From NCBI RefSeq assembly GCF_001625305.1, contig NW_017802603.1, positions 148,579 through 212,578 of the forward strand: a stretch of DNA of 64,000 bases, in the 5' to 3' direction. Below are positions 14,901 to 28,400 of this stretch, piece after piece (position 1 is the first letter of the stretch; each line of letters begins with the position of its first letter). The position numbers were made by a program, and so were the translations under genes. The notes under the pieces are model-generated. The model saw only the letters and a list, made by a program, of their open reading frames with translations, ran no database searches and was not told the origin of the DNA. This DNA is from Branchiostoma belcheri. Taxonomy: Eukaryota > Chordata > Leptocardii > Amphioxiformes > Branchiostomatidae.

Positions 14901-17746
14901 ATGCCAAGCTCTCAAAAGTTATATTAATCAAAAGTCAGAGCATCAGTATCAAGATTATTTATGGAAGGTTTAAACAATCAGTGGAATACCAAACCCACAA
15001 AGGATGAGAACAGTCAGTGAGTAGGTGTTAGATTATGAAACAAGTTCATTCCTGCATCCTTTCTTTTATGTAAGCTTCTAGTTCAATGATGAAGATTCAG
15101 TATATTTTGACAGTACATCATGTGTGATCCCTGTGACTAAGATCTAATGGCCTCAATTTGTGCAGGACTATTAGTAGGGACATAACATTTTTCTGTGAGG
15201 TTCCACAGATCATTATGTCCAGAATTAGCCGCAGGTTCATTTGCCTGCCCTGACAAATGCCTCCCCGGCAATGGCCAGCTATTACCGTTTGTCATGGCAA
15301 GATTAAAGGCATAATTTTCCTGAAATATGGAAGCTATATGGGTTTTCATGTGCCCCTGTCACCATATTCCCACATTTTCATGTCGCTGAAAGCACCTGCG
15401 GTTGACCTTCGGAATAAGAGGCATTTGTGAAGATGGCGTACACACCCTTAGGTGTTATGACTCCTGCCAATCCATTGGTATTATGGAAGATAGGATAACG
15501 CTGGAAAAGATAGCCATATTTAACAGATTTCTTTTCAGTCCTTGGCCTTAAATAGCAAGTAGAAATAGTTGTGCTTGTCTTTCATTTGCTCCAGTCTTAC
15601 TGTGCCCAGAGTAAATTATACTAACAGCTCTGAATATTTTGCATTTAAAGAAGCACAGTGAGAGCTACCCAGGAAAAATGCGTAGTGTTGAACATTGTCG
15701 TCACTGTCTTTTTCTAGTATCCCATCACAATTTAAAGTTTTTTAAAGACATTCCTGCTGAATATCCAGCTTGTTAGTTGATGAGTCTAGTGGAGAAATGG
15801 TTACTATTTCATGGAAGGCGCTGCAAGATATCATGCCTTTAGTTTTGACAAAATAGCAAGTCAGTACATTCTTTCACATAATTTTGCATACACAAAGGTC
15901 TCCAATTAATGGAATCTATTGGCTACTCAGTTGACTTCTCATGATTTGACCTACCAAATGATCAAAATGCATTTATTGAAGAATGCTTAGATGATTGTCT
16001 AAGAAAGAAAAATTGCTATTGCTATGTGTTTCTAAAACTGTATGTGTTTGAATGCTAGAAAGATTGTTTAATGATAACTCTTTGTGAAATCTTACTGTAG
16101 AAAAGACATGAAGGTAAATAAAAGTGTTAACAACTTGATCTGGCCTCATACATGAAGTAATGAATTGCAATCTTAAATATTGATTAAATCATTGCAGCGC
16201 AGTTCAGGCTCCTCTGTTCACGTGAATCTGCCGGGAGCTGTTAACATACGAGCAAGTAGGCTGCCTTATAAAGCTTCCCCACATTAATCTGTACAATTTG
16301 GGTAGTTCAAAGTCTTAATCACAGTTGATTAAGACTCCCCCTCTGACTGAAGGTGATGTATCACATCTCCTATCCAAGTCTACTGCACAGACAGGCAAAT
16401 TTGTCAACTTCTTCTCCCGCAATACATCAAGAGAATAGGAAGGGAAATCTCAGATTCAAACTAAATCTTCAATTAATGGTCGGTATTTGTGGAGAGAACT
16501 CATTATTTCTGTACAGGTAATGAAATTTGTAAGCATGACAATTATTATGGGAAAGCATTTGAAGCCAAGTGGTAACCTCATTGTATACTGCTCTTATTAT
16601 TGAACTTAACAGCATCAGATTGTCTTGATTTTAATTCGATCATAAAGTATAAGTTAGAGCCATTTGCATTCTTGACATTTTTTTGTTGAATATTCCACCC
16701 ATCTTGAGCTATCATCTTGACATTCTTGTAAGGAACACCACAGAATCTTGCAACACACCCTGCCTGTAAAATCAATTCCAAGACCAATATCACCGCCAGA
16801 GAATAGCAGACCTCTATCGGAAAAGTTCCCTATTGATTGGATGGGATGTTAAAGTTTAATAAGATGGCCTGCTATAAACGTTGTACACTTTATAATCCGG
16901 GCTGATACAGAACAAATCACCAACTTGATTACTCTATCAAAGTTATTTTTGTGCGCAGTAAGTAAATGAAAGTAAATCCGTCATTAGGGTAATACGTCGC
17001 GAATGAAGGATTGATGGCATTAGATTGAATCAGGATGGATTAAGAACCGAGGTCCGTGGGGATTTGCCCACATTTGTGTGTGATCCGCACGGCATGTTGG
17101 TAATTCGTGCATAGGTCAAACGGTAACCCAAGGATGAAATTTTCACCCCATGTTTCCTCCGGTAAATTTATGGGTGTAAGGTAACCTTTGGTAGGATGAC
17201 CCCCGAGTGGGTCTAGCGGGACCTGTGGCAAGATGAACCAGCACGGTAGGTTGATTACGGACGAGAGTCTCTCGCATGAATGCGATCAATATCGGGGTTG
17301 TCGTGCCAAGGAGTATTGATGTCTTTAAGCACGCAATTATCGGGGTAATCATGGAAAGATCCGCAAGAAATGAATCCAATAAGTTCAACAATCAAATTAG
17401 AGATCAGTGATTAAAACTCAACTTGGATGGGACTTGGATACGTGGCAATTGCCGGAAAACTTTATTAAGGAGGTGTTTAGGTGCGCATGGCGATCTCGGA
17501 ACAGCAGGTATTGGACACACCCGTGATGCCGCATCCCGCTGACTTCATTAGGCAGAATCTGTTTCATCATTGGCACAACCCAGAAGCTATTGATGCTAAC
17601 CAACCTGCAGTCGTGGATGGGGGCTGAAAATATGAAAAAAAATTCCTTGTGAGGACAAGAACATTTTGAAGAGATTTATCATGGTATTATAAGTGGTATT
17701 AGATTGTGAAATGCTGATGCTATCAATGCCATGTACTATAGGATGA

Positions 17747-17771
17747 AGTTGAGTTGAGTTGAGTTGAGTTG
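17747..17771. repeat. AGTTG pentanucleotide microsatellite
   Basis: Five perfect copies of AGTTG. Confidence 0.95.
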
Positions 17772-20700
17772 GAAATACAGTTTTGATAGGTTACAGGTTA
17801 CCATGCAGCTAGTATGCATTGATGTTTAATTCTTTGCTAAAGTGTTTATTTGCTTGTTAAATTCTTAGCTGCTCATAGACTTTATTTCATTTTCTTGCAT
17901 TCCAGTAACTATAATTGTGACCATCACAAACTGTTTAACTTCATAAAAGTGCTAATCCATGAAACTGATGCTAATAGATTACATGGATGGGTAGTTTGGT
18001 AGGGGTCTATCCTTAATTGACCAAGTCTGTTTTTCCAATTTACATGGCCAAAATTCTGACAGTACATGATGGATGGATGTAGTAGCCCATGCACAAACAA
18101 ACTGTCCCTCAGGCTGAATATGCCCCAAATGCATGATAAGTTGTTATCCTTTCTAATTTAAATGGGTTTTATCACAAGATTTGCCTCATGTAAAGTTTGT
18201 GTCTCACGATCAGAATCAGATGTTGTTCAAAATATTATAAAAGCTGTAGTATTGACGTAAACTGCTAGAGGAAGGTTGTAACTGTGTACATAATTACATC
18301 AGGTAGCTATGCTTCACTTTGAGTTCTGGCAATGCCACTCAGACTTGAACACAAATGCTTAGCTTTTGCCCCCAGCTTTATATTGGAGGCAGATTCCATA
18401 ATCCCTGTCTGTATAAAGTCATCCTTGTTCTGTACTTCCTGCTGAATGATAATCTTCCAACTTAGTCCAAATGTCAGTCAATTTCCTCAACATCTGTTAT
18501 TGTGACACTCTGCTAGTGAAGCCCTGCACACCACCACCCATGTGTGCCGATATTAAAAGCTTAATTTTCACAACTTCTTGCTTGAATTGATACAAATTGC
18601 CCTGCATAGCTCCTGACATGATTCCTAATTTCCCCCTCCTCCCCCTGTGCTGCCAGGAGGAAGTGTTGTGGTTCCAACCCACTGCAAACACCTCCTTTGT
18701 TTCACAAAGTTGAACCCTCCTCCCCTTAATTATAATCAAAACATGTCTCTGTTCTAATATGAGCTAATCAAGTAGAAGGATGCCTGTAAATTTCCCGTGA
18801 CATTCGATACGCCACAGCCTACAGGGATATTGCAGTTTTAAGACCTGAGTTATGAAGTGTTGAATTGCAATTGAAGTGTTCATATATTTGTGAATATAAA
18901 CTAATAAGGCCGTATAGAGAGATAAATACATTTTCCTCATGCATGAAAGATTATGCATGCAACTTTCTGAAGTGTGACATTAATATTAATTGTCCTTGCA
19001 TTTGCAGAAGATTGTGTTGTAAATTAGATGAACAAATGTCGGCATGATTCACAGTCTTGATACCCTGCATAGCATTATACAATCAGCCCCGTGTATGCGC
19101 TTTAAATCAAATGTCTTAATTGCACGACATGGAGTTTTGGGCTCAAATTAAGGCAATCTCCCCCCAAATATGTGCTAATTAAAACAATATCCAGTTGACG
19201 ATGCTTAATTTGTAACACTTCTCCGATCTCATCAGGAACCATCCTCAGGGGGGATCTTAAGTTCACAGTAAAAGTTATCGGATGGTAAATTGAAATCGAA
19301 TTGCTCATCTTGCCAAATCTTGAGCGCCAATGAGGTACTCAATCAAAATTGAAGGGTGTATCTCACTGCATCTCAGCCAATTATTCACAGCTCAAAGTGT
19401 ATCAAAAGTAGTGGTGTGATAATGACAGAAAGGGCTGGGTTATCATCACAGTTCCCTTCTCACATGTGTGAATGTGTGCTGAGATAAGCAGGAACTGGCC
19501 CTGAATACCTTAGCTGTGCATACTGGGTACTTCAGACAGCTGAAGTGGCCATCATGGGCTGAGTAATCTTAGGGTTTGAAACTGTCTAACCTTATGATTG
19601 GTCATCTATACCTTGGGTTCAGAGTTAAGATGACCGATAGGAGGGGACATTTGAATTCCTTAAATAACACTACATGTAAATAAAACATACAATATTATAA
19701 CAAAGGCAAATTGATGGAAAGCATTGTATCATTCTGTAGTGATTTTGTTCAATTTTGAAATTGGAGTTGGACGAATGTTTGCAGGTCTGCACATAAAAAT
19801 TCTCTACCAAAAAAGTTATCCCACAAGAGTGTCCAATTTATGCCCCACTAAAATGATCGTAATTCTTCCCTGGCTGAGTGAATCCTCCCATCCTTTCATC
19901 TGTTGTCCACAACCTGCTGACATGGCAGTTTATCAGGGAAACCTTACATGTTGGACACAAAGGAACAACCCATGAAATTATTGTTACCAGAAGATAAAGG
20001 CAGCCTGCAGATGTCTTGGGGAAGCTGAAAAAACTTCTCAGCTGGAGTTGCATGGTCTTGCAAGGCCTTTCCATCAAAGGAAGGCGGAGGTTCGTGTGGC
20101 GGCAAAAAAAGACGTATGACTCCCTGCAGGTCCTTTGAAGGTGTGCTGGGACCACCCATGGGATGGAAGAGATGTACAAGTTGTTACATGGGAAAGCTCT
20201 TTGTGCTTGTCTATGATGCTATTGGCTGAAGACAATGAAACAGGTGGAGGGACAGCAGTTGGAGAAGAACCCTTCCTCCTTTTCCTTTCCTTGTCTGCCA
20301 TAAGATACACTAACAAATGACCTTAGATTGTTGACATAAAACTTATACCATCAACAAGGTCATTTTTCTGCAATCTTCAACAAAGATCTTTTCAATGGAT
20401 TGTAGAATGAGTGGTGATTTTGCAAATACAAAATTGTAGATAGATGACAAAGCATCAAAGGTGGCCCAGGTAGCCTTCAGATTTTTATTTTATCACTAAC
20501 TAATGATTGACAGTTTGGCCAAACTATCTTGTTACAAACCAACAAAGTCTAGTGGGTGATGTGCTGTTCCGAAGAGCTCTGCATGCATAAACATGACAGT
20601 GTCCCAGAGAAAATGTGGGCATGCTTTTGCATGAACATTTCTCTGCATGATGGATGGCTAATAATGCTGTTAAACTTTGCCATTTTCAGGTAATACAGCA

Positions 20701-21587
20701 TGTTTAAACATCCCTCCTTAATTGGGTTTGATGGCTTATAATTGGGACAAATTGACGTGTTGTGACAGCTTATGGAGTGGCTTGTGTTGGTTACCTTCGA
20801 GGGCGTACTCCACAGAAGGACGGAAAACCTCTTTTCATCCAGGCTCACTAATATTGTTTTTTACAAGCAAATTTCTAACTTGTGTGGAAAAATATCCGGT
20901 TGTGTGCTCACTTAGAGTGGGGGATAATGCAAGAGTTTCTTTTGTTTGGCCCTTGATCTTTGAGTAATTGCGTCAGTCATTGCAATGTTGTAAAGTAGAA
21001 TATTTCGTAGGATGCTGCTGGCAGCATGATAGTATGATGTCAGAGTCTGCCAATTTGGTATCCTTTTAACTTAGGATAAACAGTTTTATGAAAGATACAA
21101 AGGTTGGAGGTTTTGGAATTCAAATGGTTCCCTGCAGTAAAATAACACATTCCCCTTTATTTGCACAACAAAAAGATTTTCTACCATTAGTTTATTAGAG
21201 AAACATTTGGAGAAAAACAGTCTCAACTTTAAGTGCCTCTTAAGCTTTTCCACAACTTACAAGAGTCAATAGAGATAATACCAATACCAATTATAGTACG
21301 TATATACAATTACAGTTTGGCTTTCAAATTCTGGAAGTGTTCTATCCAGGCAAAAGGAATTAAATTATGTCAGTGCACCTGAAGCTGGTTTTACTTCAAG
21401 GACAATTATTGTAAAGTCCTCATAAGATTTACTGAGTTAGCCTTGAACTTTACATTTAACATAGCAGTGACAAATTTTGGATAGTATTACACACTATTCT
21501 GATTTAGTAGTGCTTCTTGCTGTGACAATTTTCCACGATGTTTTATTCAGCTCTTGACTGTGTGACCCTACCGCAGTTGCCGTTTCT

Positions 21588-21772
21588 CCTTTGAGCCGCC
21601 TGAAGGATAGATGGCAAAATCATAGTCCATGGTACATCAAGGGAGAACTGTGGCCAATTCTGTTAGAAAACTCATTCTGACCACATCTGTGATGTTCTGT
21701 ACCCAGGTGCCAATCACTTTCCCTGGCCCTTTTGGAGAAAGTGGAGACAGATGTACTTTTCATGTCAAAAAG
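21588..21772 (+). repeat. Dispersed repeat copy 1
   Basis: This copy begins CCTTTGAGCCGCCTGAAGG and runs to about CTTTTCATGTCAAAAAGG. The reverse complement of 31111-31300 matches it over nearly the whole length with scattered mismatches. It is probably an old mobile-element fragment; the family is not identified. Confidence 0.85.
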
Positions 21773-22377
21773 GTCGATCAAACCGTGGGACTCTAGTTCA
21801 TAGTGGTGTTACTATGAAGTGTCTATTTCAGTACAGTCAATACATGGAAGGTCCATACTATTATTGCTTGGTAGATGACAAATTTGTCAGCGATAGTCTG
21901 TTAATTGCTCCTTGATGGGTATCATTGTTTCCCCCTAAAAGTTTTTGTTGGCAGAATGGTCACTGTTAGAGGTAGTCCAAGTTACATGTACTTTTCTGTC
22001 AATTTGATGGTAAATTGTAATAATTATTGTGTAAGTGTTCCAAGTTTGTAACTTTTCAGAATCTGATATACCCAGTAGTACCATGATCACTGTAATGGCT
22101 AAGAGAACATTGGACAGAATGATAAGACTATTTTTCATGGAATTATTAATAACTCATACATTTGATTAAATTATACATTTTGTATAATAAAAAGTGGCCT
22201 GCAGGCTGATTTGAGCTTCTCATGAATAAACAAACATTCAAACAAACAATGTGAGATACTTGTATTATTATAATAACATTTATATTTCATGTCATTTTGA
22301 GCATGTCTATATGACGTTGTTAAGAACACCAAATACTTAATCTCACAACAGACTTTTCTATTTTCCGTGTTCTGCAG

Positions 22378-22441
22378 GCACTGGGCAGCTTTTACTTTGT
22401 ACATGAGTCTATACGAAATGCATCAATATATGATTGGCAAG
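22378..22441 (+). CDS. INPP5A: INPP5A exon a (first exon seen)
   Basis: This 64-nt internal exon follows tctgcag and ends CAAG before gtaagt. It enters in phase 0 and leaves in phase 1. It encodes ALGSFYFVHESI followed by RNASIYDWQ, which aligns with the ALGSFYFLHESL segment of vertebrate INPP5A. It lies directly downstream of the N-terminal phosphatase segment, so at least one more upstream exon must exist. It is too short to be found as an open frame with its own ATG. Confidence 0.93.
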
Positions 22442-25400
22442 GTAAGTTCTTTCTATCACTTTCTCCTGTACATAAAATGTCAGCAAAATGAGGAGGAGAA
22501 TCTTACTGAAAAAGACAAGCAACAAAGTGAGATGATAAGCTCTCTGGAAATACAATATTTTCATAACTGTTTGAACTTCACATTTGAACTGTTATTGATT
22601 TGAACATTTCTGGGTAAAAATATCACATATTGTGTCTGATCCTTCTAGATTGTGTTATTCCCACGGTAGTTTCTTGACATTATACCAGCTGTGTCTTTCA
22701 CAGATATACACCCAGATGCGACCGTTGTTTTATAATGATGCATGCTAAATCGAAAGTTGAGAAACAAGAAAAAAGAGATTTTGATGGAAGAAGCTGCCTG
22801 CTTGGCCCTGTGACCCATCCAAAACAATCCTATTTAAGTTTCTGTGATAAGCTACAAAAGACCTGACCTCACTTGGCTTACTAATCCACCATAGAAAAAT
22901 CTAGATTCAAAGACTTTAAAACATTGTATTATCTTACACCTTATCCCTTTTGTTTCTATTTTGTGATCGTTTTTTTCCCCATTTTTCGTATGGTGTGTTT
23001 TTCTTCATAATAATTGTTACCGCTGAGGGCAACTATCAAATCTCAATATGAATAGGCAAAAACATAGAGAAATCTTTCACCTTCAATTTAGCTTAGGAAC
23101 CATAGAAAGTACACGGTCAGGTGTTTGATATAATTTCTGTTGGACTGCCTTGCATAGCTTATGTTTTCTTAAGGAGTTTAAAACATCCTTAAAAATAGAT
23201 TGTACAGTATATATTCTCAGACTGATAATTGTTTCCACAATTTTAACTACTGTCTATGTTTGATCCATCCCTGTAGCACGGAAGTTCCGATCTCTCTCAG
23301 GACGCGAGGTTTACAAGGGGAACATCAACTCAATTCCCTTCAAGCACAAAGAAAAGTACCCGCAGGATTTTTTTCCTAACGTAAGTAACAATGTCATGTT
23401 AAAACTTGGATGTCAATTTCGTTTTTCAATTTCACGTCAATAGAAGATTTTGTCAGGGGGGCCTAGTGCCAAAAAAAATTATTTTTGCAGTGACTAAAGG
23501 CTTAGTAAAACATGATACAGAAGTGTGTGTATTATGTGGTACTGGACAAAGTTATTTTACAGATTGAACAGCACAAATATAGTCACCTTGGATGGGGTCT
23601 GCAAATAGCCCATGTATGATATTATAGTATTTCTGGGGTTCAGTTTTGTAGTTTTGGTACTTGTGATATGGTATTACAAGATGATCGGTCCGAGAAAGGG
23701 GGATAAAAAAGACATTTCTGGCTGATGTGAAGGATATTATCGATTTGGAGGGGATATCAGGAAGTTTTATGCTCTGGAAATGGTTACAAGTAGTAAGATA
23801 TCATTTCATCCCGACATCAATGTGCTGTCTTCAGACACATAAAACGTTATGAGTATAATAAAGATGTCGCAATTTGCGGGGTATATTGGTGTTGACAGTG
23901 GGGTGAGTAGCGTTAGATAGGCCCCCGTGGTCCGACATGATTCCTGTAGGGAAATCCTGCAGCTCCGTGCAAACTTCTGTCCACAGTCGTGCTGAGAGAA
24001 GCGTGTTGCTCCTGCTGAGAAAGTGGGCCCAGGCCGATGCTTCTCATTCACAGTTGTGACAAAGCTCACTAGCCCCCCACCTGGCGCATTCATAGCCCCT
24101 CTGTCAGTGGTCTTGTACCTACGGCGAACTTTCCCACTGCGATTTATGTCCTCCTCGTGCCACCAACGTGGAGGGCGGCGTATTTCTTCCACGCCTGCCG
24201 CAGAGATTCCCTCCCCGAGATAATTATCAAAGCGGCACATTGAAAAGGGGTAGCTCTGAATCAAGGGTAGTGTGTATCCCTCTCAATAGGAGAAACACAT
24301 TACTCTCAAATAGAAATCAACTATTAAACATTCTTTTCTCCTTTTTTTTCCATACAGTTTAGATGGTCTAGAAAGGGCTTCCTTCGGACACGTTGGAGCA
24401 TATGTGATAGGTAAGTCAGCGACGTGGCACGGATCACAGATCGTTGCTAACACAAATTTTTAAGGTACTGTAACATTCGCGGTAGGTCAAGGGTCGTCCC
24501 CTGCTTTTCTTGGGATTTCGCACACGGTAGGGGACCTTTCTTCCCGAGGTGAACAACGTGTCAGACCAGCTCCACCATCTGGACAGGCGGACTTGATTTA
24601 TTCTCCCTTTGAGGCGTGTGTGTTCTCTCGCTGTTCCTTCTTTATTGGCGTATGAAAGGGCATTGTTATCAACCCAGGGTTTCATTAAATTTGAATCAAG
24701 ATAGGCTGACGTTAGGACCAAACAGAATTGTAAGAATGTGAGAATGGAGGGCAAAATGCAGATGCAGGGAAAAAAGTCATTGCAAGTATTTCACAGTTCG
24801 ATAGATGAGCAGCTTCTGAAATCTATAACCAACTCTGTACATCATAGACTACAAATTTATGATTTGAGAGATAAAATCATGACAATATAAACCAAAGAGA
24901 AGTTCACAACTATTTTAATGTGCAGTCAGAATGATTATAATCACAAAATTGTACAACATGTATTCAAACAGTCTTCCTAATCTAGTTACAGACTCGAGTG
25001 TGCCACTACGTGTCCATACACATATTATAACAAAATCTTTGAAAATCAAACCATTGGTATAAGACTACTATCCAGACGTAGTGTGGTGCAGATTTCAGGT
25101 ATATAAAGTCCTTGTTCTACATTAAAAACCGTCCCAGACCAGATGGTCAGCCACGCTCTCGGACAGGTTCTGGCCCATTACGTCTCCTCCAGGGAGGCTT
25201 TGTTAGTTACGTAAACAAGATTAGATGCGGACCCTCGTACAATTGGTGTCGCTCCACGACCACAATGCAGTTGTTTAACCCACCACGGTGTCACAACTGG
25301 ATATCTCGCCGAAACAGATTCTGTCCATTTGCTCTGGACTAAGATGGCTTGTCATTTGAATTTTGTATGTTTGTTGCCAAATTTGTCTGGCAACCTGCAC

Positions 25401-28400
25401 CATGACACTCCAAGCAGGGACCAAACTCTCAGTTTTAAAAGGCTGTACAATGTATATAATCAACTAACCCCAGTGTCTCTCTGATATGGAGATTTTTATT
25501 TGCACCATTGTTCGCATCCCTTCCCATATGGTGTGGCTACAGTCAATTTTTCTGCTACGAGACAAAGAGTCTTTGAGTCAACTTCTTGATACAATTACTG
25601 TTTCTGTGATTGTATGCGGCGCCACAGAGCGGTCGCTACGGGAGTGGGAAACGAACCAGAGGGAATGCTGCCACGTGTGCAGAAGAATAGCTCCTTCCCA
25701 ACCCCTGACTTTTGATATTTTTTGAGGAGGTAAAAATGGCCTTGGAGCATGAATGGCTGCAAGAAAATTATGAGGTTGGGCAAAGGGTCGGGAGCTTTTT
25801 AAGAGGTAGCCAGTGTACTGGAAAGAAAGGATAGGACTTTTAGATGAGGAAACATGAACTGCACCATTAAGTGGTCTCTGGAATAGTGATTGGAACATTT
25901 AGTCGATTGTCTGATATTCATGACTGAATCAAAATGAATTTCATTGAATTGTTTGCAGAAAATGTTATGGAGATGCCAAGTAATACTAATAGATTTTAAA
26001 GAAGCACTTGCAATAATTATAGGATCACTTTAGAATGACAAAAAATGTAGATTTATTGTCGTCTTTCTTTAAACGACATATTCATAATCCAAAATACTTT
26101 GTAGTACATGTACTACATGTACTAGCTGGCTTCAGGCTGTTCAAAGAAACATAGCAAAAGCAGTACACCAATGGAAATGCATGTATGCAAGGAGGTTAGA
26201 GAGGGATGTATATAAATTAATTTGTTTTCAGACCTACATGTACGTGTACTTGCACAGTAGTACTTGAGGCAATATACATGTATGTAATACTATTATTGTA
26301 CAGTAGTACAATGTATTAAAAGTATTCACTCTGCACAAGTTAGTTAATTCAGCACAAGTTTGGCTTGAACTAGAAATTAATAATTAAAAAATTTCCTGTG
26401 ATAAACTATGATGATACTTACACAGATGATAATTGTTTATGCCAAGTATGTCAACATATGACCTCATCTTCATATAGTACAATGTACCTCTCTGAGTATT
26501 GTCGTGCTGTGAGGTCCAAAACTGTCCTGAAGACAACTGTACAGGGCAGACCTCTGTGCCCTTCTGACACATAAATCTGTCAATTAGAAGTGGTATATTG
26601 TTTGCCCCTACTTTGGTTAATCGCAGCACTGCCAACATAAGCATTGCCTTTCAAAAACCCTTGAAATGTGTTGCTTTATTTAGTGAGTTAATGACTATAC
26701 ATTTCTTTTTCCATGCAAAATTAAATGTCTTATCATTTTACTATCAAGTTACTATCTTTACAACTTGGAAGTTAGATTTAGAGCATTTGGGTGTTTTATA
26801 ACTGCAAGACTGACCCACTAAAAATACATGATTGTACAACTGTAAGTTTGAAATATAAGAACAGGGACTTAAGGCGAAACTAGTGTCAGCTGACTGAGGA
26901 TGAACTGACTTGAACTGATACTGATAGGATATTAATTTTGATTCACATTGCAATTGAGATAGCCAGAGGTACAAGTATAATGCAATGTTCTCTGTGGTCT
27001 TTTTTTTCACAGCATATTTGACTTAGTGAACATCCACCTATTCCATGATGCTTCCAACCTCATTGCAGTAGAGACCTGGCCATCAGCCTACAGTAATTAC
27101 AGACATCGAGCATTGGAGCACACTCTCAAAAGGTGGGCCAAGTGCTAAGCATTTCAGGAACACTTCTTTTCAAATTACTAGTATGTGGAGAAAGACGACT
27201 TTTTCTGTCTACACAAAGGTATACAGTCATATACTGTACATGTACCTCATACTGCAATCAGCTGTTAAATGATGATGCAGGAAAAATATTTGACTGAGAT
27301 TATATAGCAGTCAACTGTTATATTATCATACTAACATTACATGCCTAGTTATTCAGGTGCCGATTTTTGTCATGCCCAATACAACTTTGTACCAATGTCT
27401 GTCATGATCTATGAATAGTTATTTTTCAGAGGTCATCTTCCATAACGCTCATATGGATGTTATGGCACAATTTAAATTAGATATTTGATTTAGATTTTGA
27501 ACATTTTCCCCACAGAATTAGTGAAGACAAGCATGAGAAGGTTCCCCATTTCATCTTTGGTGACTTCAACTTCAGATTGGACACTCAAAGTGTGGTAAAG
27601 GTGAGGAGATGGATGGTATTTTTTTTATTCTCAGCCATTGCCTTCCTTGAAAGTCACGCTATACTAATTGTTTGAACTGGTAATGAACAACAACATTCAA
27701 AATGTCTTACAGATAAAATGTCAACACTCATAATTCCACCAAGTACACTATAAGACTGACACCTTAAAATAAAATGCCATTGAGGCCTTCTTGTCTTAGG
27801 GAGCTACTGATGCTGTACTTAGTAGGTCTTTTTAAATCCTCCGTTTTTATGCGACGGTCACATGATATTTGACATTACATGTAACATTACTGTAGTTACA
27901 TGTATTTACTTTGATTCCCTCACACTTTTCTCTCACCACTTTTGTCAGTCAGGGAGTTTTAAAAACTTGATAAACAGATTGTAAGATTTTTTGTAAGATT
28001 GTAAGATTTTTTGCCCATAACTTTTCAAACAATCTCATTCTGCATACTAATCAACAGTTAAGTGAGCATTCCAGTCTACTTGGGTTTAAGCAAGGATGTT
28101 CTATCACATGTGGAATGTCCTTGCTTTTAGGTATGATTCATTATGAGCGGTTAATTTTACAGCAGAGCTGAAGTTATGCAAGATAATATTATGGCAATAT
28201 ATACATGTAGTAGAGCCACCAGATATGTCGAGTGATTGAAAATTTGTGACAAACTGCATGTAACTGATGCCAGGGAGTACTTGTGATATAGAGGTACAAT
28301 TAGCGCGTTACCACAATACCTCCCTATGATGGGTTAGGGGAAGCTGTAGCGATCACTCATGTTCCATCACAATAATAAAACTGGTGGTTTGTAAAATGCC

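Larger units (their letters stand above)
1..22377. other. Noncoding tract, probably INPP5A 5' intron
   Basis: No exon of INPP5A or any other recognisable protein was found here. All open frames are short and lack family resemblance. Since the first exon seen at 22378 needs an upstream partner, this tract is most simply intron, with the N-terminal exons before base 1. A small divergent exon could have been missed. It contains diverged repeats, one pentanucleotide microsatellite and several CpG-retaining blocks (about 3350-3660, 4100-4400, 13080-13780, 16950-17620 and 19080-19330). Confidence 0.6.

Noticed and set aside
20150..20158. Perfect GLI consensus GACCACCCA
   Set aside because: One hit in 64 kb is about what chance gives, and it is 35 kb from Nkx6.
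23806..24264. 152-codon open frame on the minus strand inside an INPP5A intron
   Set aside because: No recognisable family, a low-complexity mix of residues, and an opposing frame is open too. It is best explained by local GC richness.
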